From UBA2767 sp965228625 (GTDB lineage: Bacteria; Pseudomonadota; Alphaproteobacteria; Rhizobiales; Methyloligellaceae): a stretch of DNA of 64,000 nucleotides. Position numbers and translations under genes: made by a program. The notes below the pieces were generated by a model. The model ran no database searches and had not been told where the DNA came from. It worked only from the letters and a program-made list of their open reading frames with translations. Every line of letters starts with the position of its first letter. The stretch's first letter is position 1. Location: contig OZ245829.1 in assembly GCA_965228625.1 (NCBI GenBank), positions 2,604,001 to 2,668,000 on the forward strand, read 5' to 3'. Shown here one piece after another: positions 52,603-59,868 of the stretch.

Positions 52603-54006
52603 TCAGTCGGCGAGCCGGGTGAGCAGACCGGCGGCGAACTGCGACAGGGTATCGTCGCGGGCGCCCATGACGACGATCCGGTCGCCCGGACGCGCCAGCT
52701 CCAGGAGTTTCCCTTCACACGCCTCCCGGTCATCGAAGGCATGGGCGTCCCGGCCCGCCTTCCGAACCTTGCGAACGAGGTCGGCGCTCGAGACCGTCCG
52801 CTCGACGGTGCCGCCGAAATAGACCGGCTCCGGCATGATCAGAACGTCCGCTTCGCCCAGCTCCCGTACGAAACAATCGACCAGGGCGTCGCCCATCAGC
52901 CGCAAAGGCCCGAAGCCGTGGGGCTGGAACATGACGAGCAGACGTCCCGGAAACTCGTGCAACGTGCCGAGCGTCGCCGCGATCTTGTCCGGGTTATGGG
53001 CAAAATCGTCGATCACCGTGACACCGCCCGCGCTTCCGGCAACCTCGAGGCGCCGCCGGACGCCGGCAAAGGTGCCGAGATGCCCGGCGGCCTCGGCGAG
53101 CGAAACACCCGCCGATCTTGCCGCGGCCAGGGCGGCGAGCGCGTTCTCGACATTGTGACGGCCCGGCACGCGCAGTTTCACCGGCACACGCGCGCCGTCC
53201 GCCGTCTCCGATACCTCGAACGACACGCCGTCCGGCTCGGGCACGAGCGCGCTGGCGACGAGGTCGGCCTTCCCGTTCTCGATGCCGAACGTCTTTCGTT
53301 TTTCCGGCGCGACGTCGGCGCCCACGGCCACGCTCTCGGCATTGTCGGCGTTGATGACCGCAACCCCCGCGCCGGCCACGAAGGCGCGAAACAGGTCGCG
53401 CAGGTCGTCCAGCGACTTATGATCGAGGGCGATGTTGGTCAGAACCGCGACACGCGGCCTGAACAGAGCGATCGACCCGTCGCTCTCGTCGACTTCGCTC
53501 ACGAAGAGGTCTCTTCCGCCGGCGACCGCGCTGGCATAGGGCGTCTCCGGCCCGGCGAAATTGTTCATCACCGCGCCGTTGAAAACGGTCGGGTTCTGAC
53601 CCGCCTGATGCAGGATCCAGCCGAGCATGCCCGTCGTCGTCGATTTGCCGCTCGTCCCGCCGACGGCAATGGACCGGGGTGCTGCATTGAACATGTCCGC
53701 CAGCAGCTCGGCGCGGGTGATCCGGCGCGCGCCGGCCTTGTTCGCGGCCACCACGTCGGCGACCGTGTCCTCGACCGCCGCGGACGCGACCAGCACCTGG
53801 TCCGCGCGCGTGATCCCGGTGCCGTCCTGCGGGAAGAGCTCAATGCCCGCGGCCTGCAGCCATTGGAATTTCTGCGCCGTCCGGCCCTGGTCGAGCGCGC
53901 GGTCGGAGCCGGAAACCGTGTGACCGAGTTCGTGCACGAGCGTGGCGAGCGGAAGCATGCCACTGCCGCCGATGCCGCAAAAGAAATAGTGCTTGTGTTC
54001 ACTCAT
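52603..54006 (-). CDS. Mur ligase family protein (MurC/Mpl-like)
   Basis: This 467-residue ATP-dependent ligase joins an amino acid or peptide to a UDP-MurNAc precursor. The N-terminal Rossmann part begins HYFFCGIGGSGMLPLATLVHELGHTVSGSD, as in MurC/Mpl. The P-loop reads VGGTSGKSTTTGMLGWIL, where MurC/Mpl usually have GTHGKTTT. Central marks are EVDESDGSIALFRPRVAVLTNI and DDFAHNPDKIAATL. It differs enough from housekeeping MurC that an Mpl-like role in murein tripeptide recycling is more likely, supported by the divergent LD-carboxypeptidase, but a divergent ligase of unknown acceptor is possible. Confidence 0.85.
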   Translation of the reverse strand: MSEHKHYFFCGIGGSGMLPLATLVHELGHTVSGSDRALDQGRTAQKFQWLQAAGIELFPQDGTGITRADQVLVASAAVEDTVADVVAANKAGARRITRAELLADMFNAAPRSIAVGGTSGKSTTTGMLGWILHQAGQNPTVFNGAVMNNFAGPETPYASAVAGGRDLFVSEVDESDGSIALFRPRVAVLTNIALDHKSLDDLRDLFRAFVAGAGVAVINADNAESVAVGADVAPEKRKTFGIENGKADLVASALVPEPDGVSFEVSETADGARVPVKLRVPGRHNVENALAALAAARSAGVSLAEAAGHLGTFAGVRRRLEVAGSAGGVTVIDDFAHNPDKIAATLGTLHEFPGRLLVMFQPHGFGPLRLMGDALVDCFVRELGEADVLIMPEPVYFGGTVERTVSSADLVRKVRKAGRDAHAFDDREACEGKLLELARPGDRIVVMGARDDTLSQFAAGLLTRLAD

Positions 54007-54083
54007 CGGCTGAGAGAGACCTGTTGTTTTCCGGCTCGTCGGAAATCAGCGTTGGATTGCATGGCTTTGCGGAAAGGTCCTGA

Positions 54084-54935
54084 ATGAACGCCCGCGCCTT
54101 CAGAATCGGTGTCGTGGCGCCCGGATCGCCGATCGATCGCTCGATCGCCGAACGGGTCGCCGATATTGCCGCTTCGGCGGACCTGGACGCAATCCCCGAA
54201 ATTCACTTTCACCCGCAGTGCTTTATGGAATGCGGCCACTTTGCCGGCGACGATGCAACGCGCAGCGCGGCCTTCGTCGAGATGGCCAACGACCCCGGTC
54301 TCGATGCCGTGTGGTTCGCACGCGGCGGCTACGGGTCATGCCGTTTGCTTGAGGCGATCGTCCCGCAGCTCGGCGATGCGGCGCGCGACAAGATCTATCT
54401 CGGATACAGCGACGTCGGCGCCATTCTCGGCGCTCTCTATGCGCGAGGGTTCGCCCGCGTCGCCCATGGCCCGATGACCGCCGACGTCACCCGCGAGGGC
54501 GGTCAGGCGGCGGTGGTGCGGGCGCTGCGCTACCTGACGGCCCGCGACACGTCCGGGCTGGAGCCGTCTGTCAGCGATACCAACAAGACCGCCGCGTTCA
54601 ACATCGCGATCCTGAGCCATCTGCTCGGAACGCCGCAGCAACCCGACCTCGCAGGACATGTTCTCATGCTGGAGGAGGTTTCGGAGTACATGTACCGGAT
54701 CGACCGGTACATGTTTCACATCACCGCCAACCCGGAGATCCGAAAGGTCGCGGGTATCAGGCTGGGGCGTTGCAGCGACGTACCCGAGAACGACCGGGAG
54801 TTCGGCCAGGACGAGGAGCAATGCATACGGCACTGGTGCACGCTCTCCGGCATTCCCTATCTCGGCCGCGCCGACATCGGCCACGATATCGATAACAAGA
54901 TCGTGCCGTTCGGGGCCGTCCCGCCCGGCTGGTAA
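54084..54935 (+). CDS. ldcA: LD-carboxypeptidase (S66 family)
   Basis: This serine peptidase of 283 residues cuts the terminal D-Ala from murein tetrapeptide, feeding tripeptide to recycling. Substrate and nucleophile blocks are ARGGYGSCRLLEA and LGYSDVGAILGAL (Ser nucleophile). LEEVSEYMYRIDRYM supplies the Glu and ADIGHDIDNKIVPFG the His. It lacks a signal peptide, as expected for a cytoplasmic recycling enzyme. It is divergent (77 bases) from the Mpl-like Mur ligase. MccF-type immunity proteins share this fold but the context favours LdcA. Confidence 0.9.
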   Translation: MNARAFRIGVVAPGSPIDRSIAERVADIAASADLDAIPEIHFHPQCFMECGHFAGDDATRSAAFVEMANDPGLDAVWFARGGYGSCRLLEAIVPQLGDAARDKIYLGYSDVGAILGALYARGFARVAHGPMTADVTREGGQAAVVRALRYLTARDTSGLEPSVSDTNKTAAFNIAILSHLLGTPQQPDLAGHVLMLEEVSEYMYRIDRYMFHITANPEIRKVAGIRLGRCSDVPENDREFGQDEEQCIRHWCTLSGIPYLGRADIGHDIDNKIVPFGAVPPGW

Positions 54936-54996
54936 CGCCCGCGCGATCGCGATAGGTTCCCCGTCAAACACCAAACATGATCCGAGGAGTACCCCG

Positions 54997-55866
54997 ATGA
55001 CGTCACATGCCGCGAAACTGCGCGCCCTGCTGTCCGAAGACACCTGCCACATCATGCCGTGCTGCTGGGACGGGTTGAGCGCGAAAATGATCGCCGATGC
55101 CGGCTTCGGGTTCACCTTCATGTCCGGCTTCGCGGTTTCGGCCTCGCGCATCGGTCTGCCGGATACCGGACTCATCTCCTTCGGCGAAATGCTCGATCAG
55201 GGCCGCAACATCTGCGCCGCGACACCAATACCGGTGATCGGCGACGGCGACACCGGCTACGGCAACGCGCTCAATGTGCGGCGCACGGTCGAGATGTATG
55301 CGCGCGCCGGGTTCGCGTCCGTCATGATCGAGGACCAGGTCGCCCCGAAACGCTGCGGACATACCAAGGGCAAGCTGGTGGTCGAGCGCGAAGAGGCGTT
55401 CAACCGCATCAAGGCGGCGGTGGACGCGCGCGACGCAGGCGCCGACATCATGATCCTTGCCCGCACCGATGCCCGCCATGGCCACGGCCTGCAGGAGGCC
55501 ATCGACCGGGCCAAGGCCTTTACCGATCTCGGTGCGGACATCCTGTTCGTCGAGGCGCCACAGACAATCGAGGAGATGGCGCAGGTGACGCGGGAGGCAC
55601 CGGGCATTCATATGGCGAACATGGTCGAGGGCGGCGCCACGCCGATCCTCTCAAGCGATGAACTGCACGAGCTCGGATACAATTTCGCGGCCTATCCCCT
55701 CACCCTCCTGTCCGCCGCCATGCGCGCCATGGCGGAGGCGCTGCGTGACTTCAAACAGGAGAAGCATCCGGGCAATTTGCTGCTCGAATTCGAGGAGCTG
55801 CGGCGGATCGTCGGTTTCGAGGACTACTATACGGCCGAGCAGGACTACACCGACAGCCGCAATTGA
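54997..55866 (+). CDS. Isocitrate lyase/PEP mutase family protein (PrpB-like)
   Basis: This 289-residue TIM-barrel enzyme has the PrpB pattern: CCWDGLSAKMIADAGFGFTFMSG, VIGDGDTGYGN, the active-site loop EDQVAPKRCGHTKGKLV with catalytic Cys, the IMILARTDARHGHGLQEAI stretch and MANMVEGGATPILSS. A methylisocitrate or dimethylmalate-type C-C lyase is the best guess. ATG 54997 has GAGGAG before it. It is 61 bases after ldcA and convergent with a DAO-family oxidoreductase. It is the third member of this family in the window and the closest to true lyases. Confidence 0.88.
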   Translation: MTSHAAKLRALLSEDTCHIMPCCWDGLSAKMIADAGFGFTFMSGFAVSASRIGLPDTGLISFGEMLDQGRNICAATPIPVIGDGDTGYGNALNVRRTVEMYARAGFASVMIEDQVAPKRCGHTKGKLVVEREEAFNRIKAAVDARDAGADIMILARTDARHGHGLQEAIDRAKAFTDLGADILFVEAPQTIEEMAQVTREAPGIHMANMVEGGATPILSSDELHELGYNFAAYPLTLLSAAMRAMAEALRDFKQEKHPGNLLLEFEELRRIVGFEDYYTAEQDYTDSRN

Positions 55867-55879
55867 GTCGGAAGCCGTG

Positions 55880-57055
55880 TTACTTGATGCCGATCTCGGC
55901 GTAGGGCTCGTTCTTCAGGACACGGTCGAATTCCATCCGCGTCAGGTCGATCGTCCGGTATGCGCCATGGAGCGCGAGTTCCGACAAGGCCCGACCGACG
56001 GCCGGCGCATGCATGATGCCGTGGCCGGAAAAGCCGCAGGCCGTCAGCAGGTTCTCGTGACCATTGGAGTAACGCCCGATGATCATGTTGCCGTCGAGCA
56101 TGTTCTGCGCGTAGTGGCCCGCCCAGGTGCGCTCGAGTCTGATGGCTTCGAATTTCGGTACCATGTTCGCCAGCAACTGCCACACCGTGTCCTCGAAGTA
56201 GGTCGCGAAGTACCCGCGGTCGACGTCCCAGTTGAACCCCGGCTCGATGTCCCAGCTCGGTCGGCCGCCGGCGAAGCCATCGCCTTCGGGACGGAAGAAG
56301 GCCCCGCTGTCGTCCTTGACCAGGGGCAAGGGCTCGATGTCGTCGGCACAGCGCCAGAAATGCTGCACCCGGCACATGGGAAACACGGGCAGCTCGGCGC
56401 CGGTCATGGCCGCAATCTCGCCGACCCAGGCCCCGGCAACGTTGATGAAACACCCGGCCTCCAACTTTCGCCCTGACTCCAGTTCGGCACCGGTGACGGC
56501 GGTCGGCGACGTCTCAAGCGAGACGACCTTGTCCTTGAGGAATTCGACACCCAGGCTCTGCGCCTTCTTGCGGAATCCCGTAAGCGCCGCATGCGGATCG
56601 ATCCAGCCGTCTTCGGGCGAGTGGCAGGCCAGCGCCACGTTCTCGGTGCCGATGGAGGGAAACCGTGCCCGCAGCGCGTCAACGTCAAGCAGTTCGGCGG
56701 GCACGCCCTCAGCCGACTGCGTCTCGAAATTCCGGGTCAGCGCATCGGAGCCATGCGAATCGGTCAGGAACAGATAGCCCTGCCTGCGAAAGGCGATGTC
56801 AGCGGGATCGTCGTCGGTCGCCATGGTCTCCGTGAAGTCCGCGAAAAAATCCAGGCTGAACTGGGACATGCGGATGTTTTCCGGCCGCGACATGAGCCGC
56901 CGCACCCCGCCCGCGCCCGCCGGCGTCGCCGCTTTTTCATAGGTGGCGTCGGGTTCGATCACGACAATCTCGCCGGCGTTGCCGGCGATCGCGAGAAAAT
57001 ACGCGGCGGCGCTGCCGATGATCCCTCCGCCGATTATGGCGACGTCACACTTCAT
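55880..57055 (-). CDS. FAD-dependent DAO-family oxidoreductase
   Basis: This 391-residue DAO-fold flavoenzyme oxidises an amine or amino/imino acid. FAD binding is in CDVAIIGGGIIGSAAAYFLA, and the PAGAGGVRRLMSRPENI stretch follows. LEAGCFINVAGAWVGEIAAMTG and GYFATYFEDTVWQLL are conserved-type parts, and the C-terminal CGFSGHGIMHAPAVGRALSELAL is a DAO hallmark. The substrate is unknown; sarcosine- or dimethylglycine-like amines are common in the family. It lies directly (18 bases) after the LysR gene on the same strand and may be controlled by it. Confidence 0.9.
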   Translation of the reverse strand: MKCDVAIIGGGIIGSAAAYFLAIAGNAGEIVVIEPDATYEKAATPAGAGGVRRLMSRPENIRMSQFSLDFFADFTETMATDDDPADIAFRRQGYLFLTDSHGSDALTRNFETQSAEGVPAELLDVDALRARFPSIGTENVALACHSPEDGWIDPHAALTGFRKKAQSLGVEFLKDKVVSLETSPTAVTGAELESGRKLEAGCFINVAGAWVGEIAAMTGAELPVFPMCRVQHFWRCADDIEPLPLVKDDSGAFFRPEGDGFAGGRPSWDIEPGFNWDVDRGYFATYFEDTVWQLLANMVPKFEAIRLERTWAGHYAQNMLDGNMIIGRYSNGHENLLTACGFSGHGIMHAPAVGRALSELALHGAYRTIDLTRMEFDRVLKNEPYAEIGIK

Positions 57056-57073
57056 GCATTTGATCCCCGTTCC

Positions 57074-57946
57074 CTACGCCTCGACTATAGGCAGCATTTC
57101 GTCAAGCGCATCGAGTTTTCCGGAGGTGTAGTTCGACCGCCATGCGAGGAGCGTGTCGATCCTGGCGAACCGGCCGCCCAGCGGATAGCGAGTGAACTCC
57201 CCCTCGCTCGACACGCAATCCAGAACCGATTGCGGCACAACCGCGTAGCCGGTGCCAGCCGACACGCATGCCAGGATCGCGAGATAGGATCCGACCGACA
57301 GGATCTGGCCCGGCGCGATCTCGCATTCGCGCAGCCAGTCCTGCAGATAGCGCCGATAGGCGCAGCCCTCCTCGAAGGCGACGATCGTCCTGCCGCTGAT
57401 CTCGCGCGCATTGCCGATGGGCGGGAAGTCCCGCGGCGCGACGAGAACGAGCTGTTCGCGGAACACGGGCCGGGTGGAGATTTTTTCGAAGGAAACCGGT
57501 TCGGCAATGAAGGCCACTTCGACGTCGAAATTCATCAGCCGCTCGATCAGTCCGCCGGCCGTATCCGTTTCAAGCTGGATTTCCACGTCCGGATAAAGCC
57601 CGTGATAGCGCGACAGGATGGCCGGAAGACGCGACGCCGCAGTGCTTTCCATAGTGCCGACACGGAACATGCCGCTCGGCTTGCGCTCATTGAGCGCTTC
57701 CGACGCTTCCCGGGAGAGATCGAGCAGGCGCTCGGTATACGACAACAGGAGCTCGCCATCAGCGGTCAGGTCGAGCCCCCGGCTCTGGCGCAAGAAGAGA
57801 TCCTTGCCGATCTGGGCCTCGAGCTGCCTGATGCGGGTGCTGACGTTGGACTGCACACGGTTGAGCTTGGCGGCAGCCTTGGAAATGCTGCCTTCCGTGG
57901 CAACGGCACGGAAAATCTCCAGCGCGCGAAGGTCAAGGTTCTGCAT
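57074..57946 (-). CDS. LysR-family transcriptional regulator
   Basis: This 290-residue LysR protein has an N-terminal winged HTH in LDLRALEIFRAVATEGSISKAAAKLNRVQSNVSTRIRQLE and a C-terminal ligand-binding domain. ATG 57946 has GGGAC before it; the frame is open to 57979. It is the first gene before the DAO oxidoreductase on - and divergent from the MFS-GST pair, so it may control either set. The AT-rich dyad in the intergenic region is a candidate site. Confidence 0.93.
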   Translation of the reverse strand: MQNLDLRALEIFRAVATEGSISKAAAKLNRVQSNVSTRIRQLEAQIGKDLFLRQSRGLDLTADGELLLSYTERLLDLSREASEALNERKPSGMFRVGTMESTAASRLPAILSRYHGLYPDVEIQLETDTAGGLIERLMNFDVEVAFIAEPVSFEKISTRPVFREQLVLVAPRDFPPIGNAREISGRTIVAFEEGCAYRRYLQDWLRECEIAPGQILSVGSYLAILACVSAGTGYAVVPQSVLDCVSSEGEFTRYPLGGRFARIDTLLAWRSNYTSGKLDALDEMLPIVEA

Positions 57947-57964
57947 TGTCCCATCTCGAAATGA

Positions 57965-57987
57965 GAATTGAACTATCATTATAATTC
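57965..57987. promoter_or_regulatory. Candidate LysR-type operator in an AT-rich stretch
   Basis: GAATT (57965-57969) and AATTC (57983-57987) form an inverted repeat with a 13-base spacer, inside a notably AT-rich patch of an otherwise GC-rich sequence, midway between the divergent LysR and MFS genes. This is the normal place for a LysR target. Confidence 0.45.
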
Positions 57988-58052
57988 ATTTTTTTTGATA
58001 TCTTGCAAGGCCTAGAGTTGCATCACGAAAACCATACGGATGCAGCCTAGCC

Positions 58053-59219
58053 ATGACTCCAACCCCCGCAACTCTCCGCCTGACGCTGGCAGGGCTCGGC
58101 GCGCTCGCCCTTGCCATGGGCGTCGGGCGGTTTGCCTTCACGCCGCTGCTTCCGATGATGGAGCACGATGGGCTGATATCGGTCGCCGGGGGCGGCTTGC
58201 TCGCATCGGTTCATTTCGTCGGCTACTGGGTCGGCGCGTTGCTGGCGGCAAAGCTGACCGTCGCGCCGGGCACCGTGCTGCGGCTGTCGCTTGCGGCGAT
58301 CGCCGTCGCCACCGTCGGCATGGGGGTGACCGCCGAATTGCCCGTCTGGCTCGCCCTGCGCTTCCTGGCGGGCGTGTGCAGCGCGTTCACGCTGGTGCTC
58401 ATCAGCAATCACGTGATCAAGGCCCTGCAGGCGCGTGGGCGGACGGAACTCCAGGGCTGGGTTTTCTCAGGCGTCGGCGCCGGCATCATGGTCACCGGGC
58501 TCGCGGTTCTGGCGTTGATGGCGGAGGGTGCGGGAAGCGCGGCGAGCTGGCAGGTCATCGGTATCGTGTCACTGCTTGCGGCAATCGTTATCGCCCTGGC
58601 GTTCGGCCGAAGTTTCTCGGGCCAAACAGCAACACCCGTGGCATCGGATGCTCAGCGTTCACCGCTGGCATGGACGGCGATCATTGCCTATGGCGCCGCC
58701 GGTATCGGCTACATCATTCCCGCGACCTACCTGCCTGTGATGGCGCGGGACATCATCGACGCGCCGCTCATCTTCGGCTGGAGCTGGCCGGTGTTCGGCG
58801 CCGCCGCTTTCATTTCGACGCCGCTTGCGATCCGCGCCGGACGTTTCCTCTCCAATCGCCAGATCTGGACGGCAAGCCAGTTTGTGATGGCCGCAGGGCT
58901 GTGTCTGCCGGCGCTGGTGCCGCATGTCGGCGCGGTCATCATTGCCGGCATCTGCGTCGGCGGCACGTTCATGGTCATCACCATGGCCGGCATGAAGGAC
59001 GCCCACCGCGTCGCTTGCGAGGCGGACGTCCAGCGCCATATCGCGGTCATGACCGCTGCCTTCGCGACCGGCCAGATGATCGGCCCCGTCGTCGCCGGCT
59101 GGGCGTACGCCGCGACCCAGTCGTTCGCCGCGCCCTTGCTGCTTGCGAGTGCCGCGCTTGCGCTGACCGCCGCCGCGCTGACCCGCCGGACGCAAAAACT
59201 GGAGACCGTTGAACAATGA
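58053..59219 (+). CDS. MFS transporter, YbfB/YjiJ family
   Basis: This 388-residue protein has about twelve hydrophobic segments. The N-terminus LAGLGALALAMGVGRFAFTPLLPMM is the distinctive start of YbfB/YjiJ MFS proteins. Other recognisable points are SVHFVGYWVGALLAAKL, YGAAGIGYIIPATYLPVMARD and TAAFATGQMIGPVVAGW. The substrate is not known. The stop overlaps the following GST gene by four bases. It is divergent from LysR and probably controlled by it. Confidence 0.88.
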   Translation: MTPTPATLRLTLAGLGALALAMGVGRFAFTPLLPMMEHDGLISVAGGGLLASVHFVGYWVGALLAAKLTVAPGTVLRLSLAAIAVATVGMGVTAELPVWLALRFLAGVCSAFTLVLISNHVIKALQARGRTELQGWVFSGVGAGIMVTGLAVLALMAEGAGSAASWQVIGIVSLLAAIVIALAFGRSFSGQTATPVASDAQRSPLAWTAIIAYGAAGIGYIIPATYLPVMARDIIDAPLIFGWSWPVFGAAAFISTPLAIRAGRFLSNRQIWTASQFVMAAGLCLPALVPHVGAVIIAGICVGGTFMVITMAGMKDAHRVACEADVQRHIAVMTAAFATGQMIGPVVAGWAYAATQSFAAPLLLASAALALTAAALTRRTQKLETVEQ

Positions 59220-59812
59220 GACTCTTTCTCAACGCAGCGTCGCCTTTTGCACGACTTGCCCGCGTCTTGCTAATTGAGACCCGACTGGACGGCGATGCCG
59301 AACTGGTTTTCATCGACCCGTGGAAAGCGGATGGCAAGCTGCTCGCCGTAAATCCGGCGGCGAAGATCCCGGCACTCGCCCTCGATAACGGGACCAATCT
59401 GATCGAAAGCGCGTGCATTGCCGACTACCTGGTTCATCGTTCCGGCAACGACCGGCTTTCACCATTGAATGGCGCGCAGCCGGGCCTTCGCATGGAAATG
59501 CTCGGCCTTGGACGGGCCGTTATGGACTGCGCGTTCGGCAGCGTTATTCAGGAACGGTTCTCACCGGGATCTCCGCTCATTGTGCGGTGGCTGGCGGCAT
59601 TACCGCGGATTGCCGACAGGCTCGATGCGCTCTATGCGCAGGCGAGCGAAGATGAGGAATGCGATCTCGCCGACCTGACGGCAGCCGTCGCGCTCGACTA
59701 TGTCAGTTTCCGGCTCGGCAACCTCGACTGGACCTACGGGCGCCCCTACCTGACCGCGCGCATGGACGTCATCGGCAGGCGCGCGTCGCTCAAGACCACG
59801 CGCCCCGAATAG
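59216..59812 (+). CDS. Glutathione S-transferase family protein
   Basis: This 198-residue GST has an N-terminal thioredoxin-like domain, FLNAASPFARLARVLLIETRL, with the glutathione-binding VNPAAKIPALALDNGTNLIESACIADYL (cis-Pro, then the Glu-Ser pair). The all-alpha C-terminal domain ends RPYLTARMDVIGRRASLKTTRP. The S in AASPF may serve as the catalytic Ser. It is coupled with the MFS gene by a four-base overlap. Confidence 0.9.
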   Translation: MRLFLNAASPFARLARVLLIETRLDGDAELVFIDPWKADGKLLAVNPAAKIPALALDNGTNLIESACIADYLVHRSGNDRLSPLNGAQPGLRMEMLGLGRAVMDCAFGSVIQERFSPGSPLIVRWLAALPRIADRLDALYAQASEDEECDLADLTAAVALDYVSFRLGNLDWTYGRPYLTARMDVIGRRASLKTTRPE

Positions 59813-59868
59813 CTTGGGCCAGGGCTCAGGCCTCAAAGCCGCATCAACCGGCTCCGTTCGACGCAAGC

